Source: Gemmatimonadota bacterium
Lineage (GTDB): Bacteria > Gemmatimonadota > Gemmatimonadetes > Longimicrobiales > Gaopeijiaceae
Reading direction: 5' to 3'
Assembly: GCA_022822325.1 (NCBI GenBank)
Contig: JAJEBW010000004.1
Coordinates: 1-58,989, forward strand
DNA: 58,989 nucleotides
Within the stretch, counting starts at the first letter, position 1. The number at the start of each line of letters is the position of its first letter. Made by a program: the position numbers and the translations under genes. Below the pieces are notes generated by a model, which searched no databases, was not told the origin of the DNA, and worked only from the letters and a program-made list of their open reading frames with translations. Below, piece after piece: positions 49,442 through 58,925 of the stretch.

Positions 49442-52366
49442 CTACCCTCCGCACACCCTTCTCCTGAGATTCTCCACCGTCTTCGGCCCGATTCCCCGCA
49501 CCCGCTGGAGATCGTCGGCGTTGCGAAAGCGACCCCTCCCCCGCTCCGCGACGATCCTTCCCGAAATCACCGGCCCGATCCCCCTCAGGCGCTGGAGTTC
49601 GGTTGCGCTCGCGGCGTTCACGTCGATGCACTCGCCCGGCTGAACCTCGGTGCCCGGCCAGGTTGATTCGGGTCTCTCGGCCGACTGGCCGGCCCCTCCC
49701 ACCAGGACTTCCGCCGGTCCCACCAGGGCGAATTCGAGTCGGCGCAGCTCGCGAAGCTCCGGCAGCACGGCGCGAAAGTTCTGGTCGATCTCGGCATAGA
49801 CATCCTCCAGTTCGGCCTCCTTTTCCGCGCGGGTCCGGGTGGCATCGGTGCGAATCGCGTCGCCCCGCCGCCGCAGATTCGAGGCCTCGCGCGCCGTCCG
49901 CGATGCCAATGTCCGCGCCCGGCACACCGCTGGAACGCTTCCGCTTCCCCCGCAGGACGCCCGCCGCGCGCGCCCGTCGGCCCAATCCGAGATCTCGTAG
50001 AACTCGTCGCCGAAGCGGGTGTAGGTGCGGGGCCGGGGAGGAAAGAGGCTGTGGACGCCGGTTGCCAGCCGCAGGCTTCGGGGGAAGGGCTTCGGTCCGT
50101 TCGCCTCCTCGTCCCACATGGCTTCGTCCAATCCCGTGACCGCCAGATTGCCGAGGTGACCGGTCCAGCCGCGCACGAAGGTCTGCACATGAAGGGGCGA
50201 CCGGTTGATCAGATCGCCCACGCGGCGGTAGGGAAGAGGGGTGGAGCGGTCGAAGAACTGGTCGCGCGGCTCCCAGTTGGCCATGTAGGCCGGGATGATC
50301 TCGTCGCCGAAGAAGTTGCGGTTGCGCGCGATCTCCCAGACGGGCTGCAACGGGGCGGGGACGAGTCCCACCGCCAGATTCCCGTGGACGAGCGACCAGC
50401 CGAACTTCGGCCCGGCCAGCGTTTCGCGGCCAAAACCCAGGTCCAGCACGATCTCCGGCGCCTTCATGAAGAGGGCGCCGATCTGGAAGGGAACCGGGAT
50501 CCGCAGGTCGGCGTCGCCCGCCACGTCGTAGAGGGTGACCCAGGAGGCCTTTTCGTAGTCGGTTTCGGCGTGGTAGGCGTCGCGGCGGGCCTCGTTGCCG
50601 GCGTTGAAGATCCAGAGCGCGCAGGAAGCCAAAGCCAGCGTTCCGCCCGCCAGAATCACCTTACGCAGATGGGCGCGCTCGTCGGCGTTGCGGCGGCGCG
50701 AGTTGGGGACGGAGCGCATCGGCAGCCGCCCGATCTGGTAGAGCTGGTCCAGCCCCTGAATGGCCGCGTTGAGGAAGGGGACGGTGTGCACATAGCAGCG
50801 CCAGTGGCGGGAGGCGCCGATGTTGGCGAAATCCGACGAAACCATGCGCGCGGCTCGGCTGGCCTGGTAGAGCGTTGCCCCCTCCCTGCGAGCGCGACGG
50901 AACTGGTCCACGCGGGTTCCCGCCTCCGAGAACCAGGCCGGACGGGTGACGAGATGAACGGTCTTCGCCCAGATCCGTGCGAGCGCGGTGTGTTTGCGGA
51001 CCCGGCCCTCCTCGTCGCGGGCGGGAGCCAGATGCGTTTCCGACTCGACCAGACCGGAGTAGAAGCCTCCCTGCAGGAGATAGTCGTGCATGGGATCCGA
51101 ATCGCGGACCCGGCGCCGGTCGCCCCTCAGATCCCGCCTCTCGCGCCTCATGTCGCGGATTGCCGTCATGGCGCCGCCCAGCGTGCCCACGAAGGGCTTC
51201 TGCCAGTACCGGCCCGCCACGAATCCCGCCAGGGTGTCGCGGAAGAAGTTCTTGACGATGAAGACGGGCAGCGCGGTGATCATCGCGGAGACGGCCATCT
51301 TGAAGGCGGCCGCCCAGCGCACCGGCCTCGGCATTGGGCCTTCGACGAGGCTGTTGAGCATGGAGGCCAGCGCGGGGTCGTGAACGACGAAGCTCATGCG
51401 TTTGCCGCCGACCAGGACGCCGCGCACCACCGTTCGGGTGCGGATGTCGTCGTCGCGCTGCGCCGGGCGGTGGCGCGGTTCCGGCCGGTTGGATCCCGGA
51501 CGACTGGATTCCGAATGCGGTTCGGCGATCGCGCGGGCGTCGTGCCGGCGAGCGGGGGACCGGGCGTGGGAGGATTGGTTGGACGGGGGCGGGTCGTTGG
51601 CCTGGAAGTGGTCGTTGGCCTGGAGCTTGCGAGCGAACAGCGTCTCGAAGAGTTCGCTGCGGGCGCGGCAGCACAGCGCGCGGTAGATGTCGCGGGAGAA
51701 GGTGGCGAGCAGCGCGGCGCTCAGATCGGCGGGAAGCCGGTCGCGGCCGAGCGGGCCCTGGCGAAGCTCGGCGGGGTGGGGACGATGGCTCAGCCCCGAG
51801 AGAATGGGGAAGGGTCCGCGGCGATAGCGGTCCGCCTCGCGCTCCGTCAGGACGCGCATCTGCACCTGGTAGTTCAGCATGGCGCGGTGTAGTTCGGTCA
51901 GCCTCCGCGCAAAAAGGGGAATGTCGGGGTATCGGCCGACGCTGGCGACGAGTCCGGCGACCTCCGCGTGGACCGAATCGCCGGACTGGCCGGACGAAGC
52001 CACCGATTGCGGGGGAGCGTCGCCGTAGCGGGCGGCGTAGAGCACCGCATTCTCGAAGTGCTCGCGGCCCCTCCTGGCAATGGGCCGAACGATCGCGCCG
52101 AGCCCCAACGCCTCGGAATCGACCGGGATGCGTCCGGTTCCGTCGTCGCGTTCGCGAAAGGCCCCGAAGCGCCAGATGTACTGCGCGAGCGAGCGCAGAT
52201 GGTTGATGTGCTCGAAACGATGGCCGACCTGGTCGTTGCCGAACCACTCGCCGATCGTCTGCGCGGCGTGCCAGCGGTGGACGAAATCGGTGCGAAGGTG
52301 GCGGAGGCGACGCCGAATCCTGTGCCGGCGGTTGGAGCCGACGAAGGGGGATTGCGCGATTGTCAT
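49442..52366 (-). CDS. LPD38-like polyvalent-protein module fused to a ComEA-type helix-hairpin-helix
   Basis: 974 residues. The central part (about 390-720) carries GGFYSGLVESETHLAPARDE, ASRAARMVSSDFANIGAS and VHTVPFLNAAIQGLDQLYQI. This is the pattern of LPD38, a domain of large polyvalent proteins in phages and conjugative elements. Two hydrophobic stretches (AMITALPVFIVKNFF and AGGTLALASCALWIF) could be membrane segments. The last 60 residues are a ComEA domain: ECIDVNAASATELQRLRGIG then a second HhH LQRVRGIGPKTVENLRR, which bind DNA non-specifically. The N-terminal 380 residues are helical with an Arg/Ser-rich linker. No capsid or terminase gene is next to it. Divergent from a ComEC-like gene. 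Function unknown; injected or DNA-uptake role is speculation. Confidence 0.75.
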   Translation of the reverse strand: MTIAQSPFVGSNRRHRIRRRLRHLRTDFVHRWHAAQTIGEWFGNDQVGHRFEHINHLRSLAQYIWRFGAFRERDDGTGRIPVDSEALGLGAIVRPIARRGREHFENAVLYAARYGDAPPQSVASSGQSGDSVHAEVAGLVASVGRYPDIPLFARRLTELHRAMLNYQVQMRVLTEREADRYRRGPFPILSGLSHRPHPAELRQGPLGRDRLPADLSAALLATFSRDIYRALCCRARSELFETLFARKLQANDHFQANDPPPSNQSSHARSPARRHDARAIAEPHSESSRPGSNRPEPRHRPAQRDDDIRTRTVVRGVLVGGKRMSFVVHDPALASMLNSLVEGPMPRPVRWAAAFKMAVSAMITALPVFIVKNFFRDTLAGFVAGRYWQKPFVGTLGGAMTAIRDMRRERRDLRGDRRRVRDSDPMHDYLLQGGFYSGLVESETHLAPARDEEGRVRKHTALARIWAKTVHLVTRPAWFSEAGTRVDQFRRARREGATLYQASRAARMVSSDFANIGASRHWRCYVHTVPFLNAAIQGLDQLYQIGRLPMRSVPNSRRRNADERAHLRKVILAGGTLALASCALWIFNAGNEARRDAYHAETDYEKASWVTLYDVAGDADLRIPVPFQIGALFMKAPEIVLDLGFGRETLAGPKFGWSLVHGNLAVGLVPAPLQPVWEIARNRNFFGDEIIPAYMANWEPRDQFFDRSTPLPYRRVGDLINRSPLHVQTFVRGWTGHLGNLAVTGLDEAMWDEEANGPKPFPRSLRLATGVHSLFPPRPRTYTRFGDEFYEISDWADGRARRASCGGSGSVPAVCRARTLASRTAREASNLRRRGDAIRTDATRTRAEKEAELEDVYAEIDQNFRAVLPELRELRRLEFALVGPAEVLVGGAGQSAERPESTWPGTEVQPGECIDVNAASATELQRLRGIGPVISGRIVAERGRGRFRNADDLQRVRGIGPKTVENLRRRVCGG

Positions 52367-52732
52367 GGACGATTCATCGAAGTCGGGCCGGCGGCGCGGG
52401 GGGCGGCGGGATGCGGATTTCCTTCAGGGATCCCAAGCGAGCACGGGGCGGTTCCCGAGCGCCGGATGGGCTCCCCGGCGGGATGGAGCTGGCGGAACCG
52501 TTGCGCCGCTCGTCGTATTGTCATATTGTAGTGGTAACAAGATCGGAGCGCGGATTCAACCCCCGCTTCTCGCGCCAACCGCGCAACCGGACGGGGCCGC
52601 ACGATCGCGGTGGATCCACGGCTTGCCGCAACGCGACCTGCCGACCCGACCCAACTCATCGTATCGCAGACTCCGTTGAAGCCGGTTCCGAAACGCCGCC
52701 GTCCATCGGCGCACCGAGGATTCAGCCCGTCC
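52367..52732. other. Divergent promoter region between the LPD38-ComEA and ComEC-like genes
   Basis: 366 bp. A locally AT-rich patch holds TTGCGC (52501-52506), a 17-bp spacer and TATTGT (52524-52529), a plausible plus-strand promoter for the metallo-beta-lactamase gene, about 200 bp before its start. No RNA motif was recognised. Confidence 0.4.
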
Positions 52733-53575
52733 ATGATCTCCGCACGTCGGCGCCGAACCCCGACCCGCACCCGGCCGCCCTTCCCCTTCCTCCTTCTTCT
52801 CGCGGCGACCGCCTGCGCCCCCGGCCCCGCCCTCACCATCACCTTTCTCGATGTGGGCCAGGCCGATGCGATCCTGGTGCAGGCTCCCGGCGGCCACACC
52901 GCGCTGATCGACGCGGGCCGGGGAGCGGCGACGGTCGGCAAGGTTCGCTCGCGGGGCGTGTCGCGCATCAACCTGCTGGTCGCCACACACCCGGATGCGG
53001 ATCATATCGGCGGGCTGGACGAAGTGGTGGAATCGCTGCCCATCGGCGCGTACCTGGCCGGGGAGCGGACGGCGGAGACCCGGGCCTGGCAGGATCTCGT
53101 GGACGCGCTCGCCAACCGGCCATCGGTGACCCGTCTGGAGGCCGTGCCGCGGACGATTCATCTCGGCAACGCGACCATCGAGGTTCTGGCCCCCCTGCCC
53201 GACGCGGGGAACAACAACGACGCCTCGGTCGCGGTGGCCATTCGCTACGGAGCCTTCGCGGCGCTGCTTACCGGCGACGCCGAGACCGGAGCCATCAACC
53301 ACCTGCTGCGGAGCGGCGCGGTGCCCGACGTTGCGGTGCTGAAGGCATCCCACCACGGCAGCGACAGTGGCGTGACGGACAGCCTCCTGGCGGTGGCGCG
53401 ACCCGAGCTCGTCGTGATCCAGGTGGGAACGGACAACGCCTACGATCTCCCCGATTCGGCGGCGGTGGCAATGTACGAGGCGGCGGCGCGCGAGCTGTAC
53501 CGGACCGATCTGGACGGGGCGGTCACGGTGCGCGGATTTCGCGACGGAAGATACACGGTGGCGCTGGGCCGGTAG
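52733..53575 (+). CDS. ComEC/Rec2-type metallo-beta-lactamase-fold lipoprotein
   Basis: 280 residues. The start MISARRRRTPTRTRPP leads into a hydrophobic segment FLLLLAATACAPG with a lipobox Cys. The domain is the ComEC C-terminal type: ITFLDVGQADAILVQ, LVATHPDADHIGGLDEVV (H-x-D-x-D-H), LLTGDAETGA and VLKASHHGSDSGVTDSLL. In ComEC this domain is thought to degrade the non-transforming DNA strand. Here it stands alone without the membrane channel, anchored by a lipid, so it could be a periplasmic nuclease or phosphodiesterase. Divergent to the ComEA-containing gene, 366 bp apart. ATG at 52733 is chosen for the compact lipoprotein signal. Confidence 0.88.
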   Translation: MISARRRRTPTRTRPPFPFLLLLAATACAPGPALTITFLDVGQADAILVQAPGGHTALIDAGRGAATVGKVRSRGVSRINLLVATHPDADHIGGLDEVVESLPIGAYLAGERTAETRAWQDLVDALANRPSVTRLEAVPRTIHLGNATIEVLAPLPDAGNNNDASVAVAIRYGAFAALLTGDAETGAINHLLRSGAVPDVAVLKASHHGSDSGVTDSLLAVARPELVVIQVGTDNAYDLPDSAAVAMYEAAARELYRTDLDGAVTVRGFRDGRYTVALGR

Positions 53576-53796
53576 GGTCGCGGCGACGGTGTTTCCCGTC
53601 CCGGCAGGTGCCTGAAAATCCCGTTCAACGTCTCCATCTGGTCTTCGTTGAGCAACGCCCGGGTGTCATGATCAGGCCTTTGCAAGACTGGATGCATTTC
53701 GAGCGTCAGCTCTGGCGGCTCCTTTTCGGCCTTGGGCATGTGTCCTGCGCGACGAGGGTTCCCGTACACACGCTGCGGCAGCCCATGCCCCGAGCG

Positions 53797-56700
53797 TCAG
53801 CGCCGCCATTCGGGCGGGCCGGGAACGCCGCGGCTGAAGAGAATCTCGAGGCCGCTCCCGGATGGAACCTCGGCTGCCTGGATCCAGCGATCGCCCGGCA
53901 GGTTGCGCAGGATGCCGCGAATCTGTCCGCCTCGGCGATCGAGCAGGATCGTCATCGGATTATCGCTGTCCGCGCTCAGAGTGGCCGACCCGTCGGGGCC
54001 GGAGAGGTCGATGCTGGCCAGAGTGCCCACCCATTCCGGTCGTGTCGGAAGGACGAAGGCGAACGCTCCGGCCCCTTCGCCGTCGGCCACCGCTGGCATG
54101 TCGAAGGTGAGCGAGAACAGCTCGGTTCCAACGGCGTCCCTTCCCTCCAAACGGTATTCGGCGCCGACACCTGGCAATCGGGGCGGCGCTTCAACGACGA
54201 ACGCCGGCTCGAGGAACGGATTGCCCTCGGCGTCGGCGCCACCCCACAGCAGGAGCGATTGCGAGGGTGAGGCAAGCGCGGCCCCCTCGGTTCCCTCCGA
54301 CTGCAACCTGTAGTCCAGCGCCGTCGCGAATCCGTAATCGCTGATCCAGTGGGGATCGCAGTAGGACATCAGGTCCGATGTGAAGGGATCCACCAGACCA
54401 CGCCCGGCACGGAAGTCGTGGCCCCAGGCGCCGATGCTTCCGTCGGCCTCCCGGAACCCGGGATCAAGTTGCCTGGGCCTGCCGCAAGGGGCATGGAGCA
54501 GACTCATGTTATGCCCGAGTTCGTGCGCGATGACGCGGGGATCCGGCACGGCAAAGGCGACCCTTCCGGGGGCGTGTCCGATTCCACGGGGACCGACGGC
54601 CTCACCCGCCAACATGCCCATGTAGTGCCCGCGCCCGCCCTCCAGGGCCTGGATCGCCTCGGTCTGGCGGAATAGCGTCCAGGCGTCGTTGTCCGAGCTC
54701 GAGACCGGTTCGTGCGCCGTGACCGCGAGCTCGCTCACCGGCAGCAGGGTCCTGGTGTCCCAAAGGAGAGGGTGATTCCCCGGATCCGCCGCCATGGCCC
54801 GCACCGCGCTCAGTATCGTCGAGTCGGGATCTTCGGTCCACAGGAATGGAACCAGGGTGAGGTCCATGGAAGGCACTTCCGCCACTTCCAGAGCGATTCG
54901 GCCCGTTTTCGGGATGCGTCGGTCCACGCCCAGCGACGGATCCAGGTCGCCGTCCGGTTGTACCTCGATCACCATCTCGAGGCCGGGCTGCATGACCGAT
55001 CCGGGAATCAGTGCGTTGGCGGAGTTCTCCAGCGACGACTCGTCGACCCGGGTCGGAATCGTCCCGCTCCGACCGGCGATCTCCGTCCTGTACACTTCAC
55101 GGCCATCTACCGAGAAGATCGCCCTGACCGGTGGAGAACTTTCCTGGTTCACGCGCCTGGCCGTCACGAACACGCGCAGCAGAGCCTCCTCTCCGGCAAC
55201 CAGGGGCACGGGAAAGTCGCCCGACTGTACCGCCTGGGTAACGTAGGCCCGGGCGTCACCGTCGCAGCGAGCCATCCGCGGCAATCCGAAGTTGCCGAGC
55301 CAGACCAGGAGACCGGGGCGGTCGGCCACGCAGAAACGGGTGCCTTCCATGCGCAACTCCCGGAGCTCTCGGAGTTCGGTCAAGGTAGAGGGAAGCGGCC
55401 CCCCGAGACCGGCGTTGAGGGACAGGTCGAGCCATTCCAGTGCGGCAAGATTGCCGATTTCCGCCGGAAGGGGTCCGCTCAAGTCGTTTTCGTCGAGCAG
55501 AACAACCGTTGCGCCAGCAAGCATCCCGAACTCCGATGGAATCGGGCCGGCAAGATCGTTCTCGGACAAATCCAGAAAACGCAGACGGGCCAGTGTCCCG
55601 AGGTTCGGCGGCATCGGACCTGAGAGATCGTTGCCGCGAAGGTTCAGGTATTCCAGGTTGGAGAGGTCCGCCAGTTCCGCTGGAATCGGGCCGGTCAACT
55701 CGTTGTCTTCGAGGGACAATGATCCGAGCTCGGCAAGATGCCCCAACCCCACCGGCATCGGGCCGGTCAGCCGGTTTTTCTCGAGCGCCAGTGCCCGCAG
55801 GGCGCGGAGATTCCGAAACTCGGATGGAATGGAGCCGACCAGCCGGTTGTTGCCAAGCGAGAGACGCCCCAACGCCGCAAGCTCCCCGAGTGCGATCGGG
55901 ATCCGGCCTGTCAGATTGTTGCTGCCAAGGTTCAGTTGGTATAGCCGTTTCAGTTTGCCAAGCTCTTCAGGGATTGAACCCGACAGGCTGTTGCTCTGAA
56001 GCCACAGCGTCCTCAGCCGGGACAGTTCGCCAAGTGCCCGAGGGATCCCTCCGCTCAGTTCGTTGGCGTCGAGCGCGAGCTGCAACAACCCGGAAAGGGC
56101 GCCAAGCTGGTGCGGAATCGAGCCGGTCAATCCGTTGTCGTTGAGGACAAGATATCGGAGCTCCGCGAGTTTGCCGAGTTCCGCGGGGATGGAACCCGAC
56201 AGGCTGTTTCTCGCCAGATCGAGCGTCCCCAGCCGGGACAGATCCCCGAGTTCGGGCGGCAGCCGCCCGGCAAGACCGTTCGCGCCGAGTTGAAGTCTGG
56301 TGACCCGGCCATACAGATCGACCGAAACGCCGAACCAGCTTCCGAGGGGCGCATCTGTCAGCCAGTTGTCCTGCTTAAGCCAATTCTCTCCGTCGGTCGC
56401 CTTGTACAGCTTCACGAGAATCTCCCGATCCGACAGCAATGGACACTCGTTCAGCGATCCGCGACGCATGGGGATGCCGTCCAGCCAGGTCCTGAGCGAT
56501 TCGTCGGAGGGGACGCACAGGCCGGTGCCTGCATAGTCGAACTCCTGGAGAGCGAGTCCGGCGAGGGAGGAAAGCAGGGGTCCCGAGAGGGCGTTGTCGC
56601 CGATCCGCAGCACCGCAAGACGATCGAGACCGTCTCCGAAGTCGCTCGGCAGCCGTCCGGCGAGTCCGTTGTTGCTCAGGTCCAGTTCCAGCACCCTCCC

Positions 56701-58893
56701 TGTCGAATCCGTGACCACGCCCCGCCATCGTTCCAGCAACGGACCACCCAGCCATCCCTGGGAGTCGTTCCAATCGCTCCCCCCGGTCGACTCGAACAAC
56801 TTTGCGAGAGCCGCCCTGTCCGCTGCGTTGCAGAGGTCAGCCTCCGGGCGCTTCTCCGCCCACATGGCGAAGGCCGCTACGCCCGGTATGCAGAGTCCGT
56901 CGTTCCCGTAGGTGATCAACTGGACGAGGGTCTGGAGACTGCCAACCTTGGCAGGAATGGGGCCGGTCAGGAGGTTCTCATGAAGCCACAGGATCCCAAG
57001 GTTGTAGAGACCACCGAACTCGGTGGGAATCGAGCCCGTCAGGAGATTGTGATCGAGGAGGAGGCTCTCCAACGCGGCCATCCTGCCAAGCTCCGGCGGG
57101 ATGGGGCCAGCCAATCCGTTGAATCGGAGTTCAAGCCGTCGCAGGCTGCGCAACTGCCCCAGCTCCGGCGGGATCGAACCGGTGAGTTCGTTGCCGCTGA
57201 GGCTGAGTTCCGACAGGTCGCGTAGCCGGCTCAAGTCCGACGGAATAGCTCCTGACAACTTGTTGCTGCCGAGCGAAAGATGCGTGAGATTGCTCAGTCG
57301 GCCGAGTTCAGGCGGGATCGAACCCGTGATGTTGTTGCCGCCAAGGTCAAGCACCCGCAGCCTGTGCAACTGGCCGATTTCAGGTGGGATCGAACCCGTG
57401 AGGTTGCCGGAACCAAGCACCAGGACTTCCAACTTCGACAGGTTGCCGAGGCTCGCCGGGATCGGTCCGGCGAGGCGGTTGCGGTCCAGCTCGAGGACCG
57501 TCAGTTCCGTAAGCGTTGCCAAGCCCGGCGGAATCGGTCCCGTCAGGGCATTGTCGTCGAGTTCGAGTTCGGTGAGCGCGGCAAGGCGATGGAATTCCTG
57601 CGGAATGGCTCCCGTGAAGTTGTTGCGCCCGAGTTTCAAACGCTGCAGGGCGCGGAGCCGTGCGATTTCAGGTGGAAGGTGCCCCCCGAGGCTGTTGATG
57701 CGGAGATCCAGGCTGGTGAGTTCGGTGAGCCAGCCGAGTTCCGGAGGAAGGTGTCCCGCCAGACCATTGGAAACGAGATTCAGGCCGGTCACGCGCCCTT
57801 CGGCATTGACTGATACGCCCTCCCACGAGCCGAGCGGAGCGTTGCCGAGCCAGTTGGCCTGTCGATCCCAGTTCGGGCCGCCCGTCGCCTCGTACAGCGC
57901 GATCAGTGCGTCCCGGTCGGCGTTGGCCGGAACGTTGACCAGAAAGCCCTGGGCGGTGGAAAGGTCGCCGGGATCCTGGGCGACGACCGTGACTTCGGCC
58001 GCTCCCGGGCCTGCGCTCACGACCGTGACCTCGGTGCCGGCGGTGGACGCCGAAGCGACGGCACCGTTGGAAGTTAGCGCGGTGAATCGCAAGGCGTCGC
58101 CGTCCGGATCGCCGAAGTGGTCGAGCAACTCGATGGCGATGGATTGACCGGGCAGAACCGCCTGCCGTGAAATCGGCTCGGTCACCACGGGCTGACGGTT
58201 CGGGACGGTCGCCACAAGGATCTGCGAGGCCGCGAGCGCTCCCGGATCCGTGGCGGTGACCGTGATCTCGGCGGTGCCGCGCCCCGCAGCCGCGATCGTG
58301 GCGGCGTGGCCGGACAACGAGACCGTGACCACTGCCGGATTCGAGGATTCGGCGGCGAAGCTCAGTGTATCTCCGTCGGGATCGCTGAAGTGCGCCCGCA
58401 GGTCGATCGCCACCGAGTCGGAGGTGAAGAGCTCCAACGCGTCTATCGAATCCGCCAGAATCGGTGCCCGGTTTGCAACCATCAGGTCGACGTGCTGCGA
58501 AGCCGCGAGGCCGCCGGGGTCTTGAGCCGTAACCGTCATGGAGGCGATGCCCGGCCTGATGGCCAATACCGCGAGAGTATCGGCGGACACGGAGGCCGAC
58601 GCCACGGCCTCGTCGGAGACCTCGACCGAGAAGCCGAGCGTGTCACCGTCGGGATCGCCGAAGTGGTCGGACAGCTCAATGAAGACCGAGTCGGACGGGA
58701 CCAGTTCCAGGGCGGCGATGGAATCCGCCACGACAGGCGGTCGGTTCGGTACCGCCACCACGAAGTTCTGCTTGGCCGAAAGCTCGCCGGGATCGCGGGC
58801 GGTGACGGTGATCTCGCTCGTGCCCTGGCCCATGGCCGCGAGCGTCAGCGCACTTATAGTGCCCCCGATTTTCTTGGACAGTACATTAGCCAT
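53797..58893 (-). CDS. Cadherin-like/LRR zinc metalloprotease, 5' end cut by an insertion
   Basis: 1698 residues in one frame. N-terminal cadherin-like repeats (DHFGDPDGDTLGFSV and similar, about four, the first incomplete) are followed by three LRR blocks. Each block opens with an ALIALYEATGGPNWDRQANW-like cap. By my count they hold about 12, 2 and 13 plant-type repeats (L-x-x-N-x-L-x-G-x-I-P-x-x-L). The C-terminal 500 residues form a metalloprotease with VIAHELGHNMSLLHAPCG (H-E-x-x-H-x-x-x-x-x-H). Surface-exposed or secreted, probably binding proteins; common in host-associated bacteria. The first 13 codons, MANVLSKKIGGTI, come from the inserted element, and no signal peptide remains, so the apparent start is probably not genuine. 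Confidence 0.85.
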   Translation of the reverse strand: MANVLSKKIGGTISALTLAAMGQGTSEITVTARDPGELSAKQNFVVAVPNRPPVVADSIAALELVPSDSVFIELSDHFGDPDGDTLGFSVEVSDEAVASASVSADTLAVLAIRPGIASMTVTAQDPGGLAASQHVDLMVANRAPILADSIDALELFTSDSVAIDLRAHFSDPDGDTLSFAAESSNPAVVTVSLSGHAATIAAAGRGTAEITVTATDPGALAASQILVATVPNRQPVVTEPISRQAVLPGQSIAIELLDHFGDPDGDALRFTALTSNGAVASASTAGTEVTVVSAGPGAAEVTVVAQDPGDLSTAQGFLVNVPANADRDALIALYEATGGPNWDRQANWLGNAPLGSWEGVSVNAEGRVTGLNLVSNGLAGHLPPELGWLTELTSLDLRINSLGGHLPPEIARLRALQRLKLGRNNFTGAIPQEFHRLAALTELELDDNALTGPIPPGLATLTELTVLELDRNRLAGPIPASLGNLSKLEVLVLGSGNLTGSIPPEIGQLHRLRVLDLGGNNITGSIPPELGRLSNLTHLSLGSNKLSGAIPSDLSRLRDLSELSLSGNELTGSIPPELGQLRSLRRLELRFNGLAGPIPPELGRMAALESLLLDHNLLTGSIPTEFGGLYNLGILWLHENLLTGPIPAKVGSLQTLVQLITYGNDGLCIPGVAAFAMWAEKRPEADLCNAADRAALAKLFESTGGSDWNDSQGWLGGPLLERWRGVVTDSTGRVLELDLSNNGLAGRLPSDFGDGLDRLAVLRIGDNALSGPLLSSLAGLALQEFDYAGTGLCVPSDESLRTWLDGIPMRRGSLNECPLLSDREILVKLYKATDGENWLKQDNWLTDAPLGSWFGVSVDLYGRVTRLQLGANGLAGRLPPELGDLSRLGTLDLARNSLSGSIPAELGKLAELRYLVLNDNGLTGSIPHQLGALSGLLQLALDANELSGGIPRALGELSRLRTLWLQSNSLSGSIPEELGKLKRLYQLNLGSNNLTGRIPIALGELAALGRLSLGNNRLVGSIPSEFRNLRALRALALEKNRLTGPMPVGLGHLAELGSLSLEDNELTGPIPAELADLSNLEYLNLRGNDLSGPMPPNLGTLARLRFLDLSENDLAGPIPSEFGMLAGATVVLLDENDLSGPLPAEIGNLAALEWLDLSLNAGLGGPLPSTLTELRELRELRMEGTRFCVADRPGLLVWLGNFGLPRMARCDGDARAYVTQAVQSGDFPVPLVAGEEALLRVFVTARRVNQESSPPVRAIFSVDGREVYRTEIAGRSGTIPTRVDESSLENSANALIPGSVMQPGLEMVIEVQPDGDLDPSLGVDRRIPKTGRIALEVAEVPSMDLTLVPFLWTEDPDSTILSAVRAMAADPGNHPLLWDTRTLLPVSELAVTAHEPVSSSDNDAWTLFRQTEAIQALEGGRGHYMGMLAGEAVGPRGIGHAPGRVAFAVPDPRVIAHELGHNMSLLHAPCGRPRQLDPGFREADGSIGAWGHDFRAGRGLVDPFTSDLMSYCDPHWISDYGFATALDYRLQSEGTEGAALASPSQSLLLWGGADAEGNPFLEPAFVVEAPPRLPGVGAEYRLEGRDAVGTELFSLTFDMPAVADGEGAGAFAFVLPTRPEWVGTLASIDLSGPDGSATLSADSDNPMTILLDRRGGQIRGILRNLPGDRWIQAAEVPSGSGLEILFSRGVPGPPEWRR

Positions 58894-58925
58894 TCATCCG
58901 GGGTCGAAGCGAGAGGAGGCACAGG

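Noticed and set aside
53440..53769. 109-residue minus-strand frame between the MBL and LRR genes
   Set aside because: Much of it is antisense to the end of the metallo-beta-lactamase gene, and it has no recognisable motif or good ribosome site.
55300..57800. Regular 72-bp periodic repeats that could suggest a CRISPR or satellite array
   Set aside because: They translate into 24-residue plant-type leucine-rich repeats in a continuous frame; there are no constant repeats with unique spacers.
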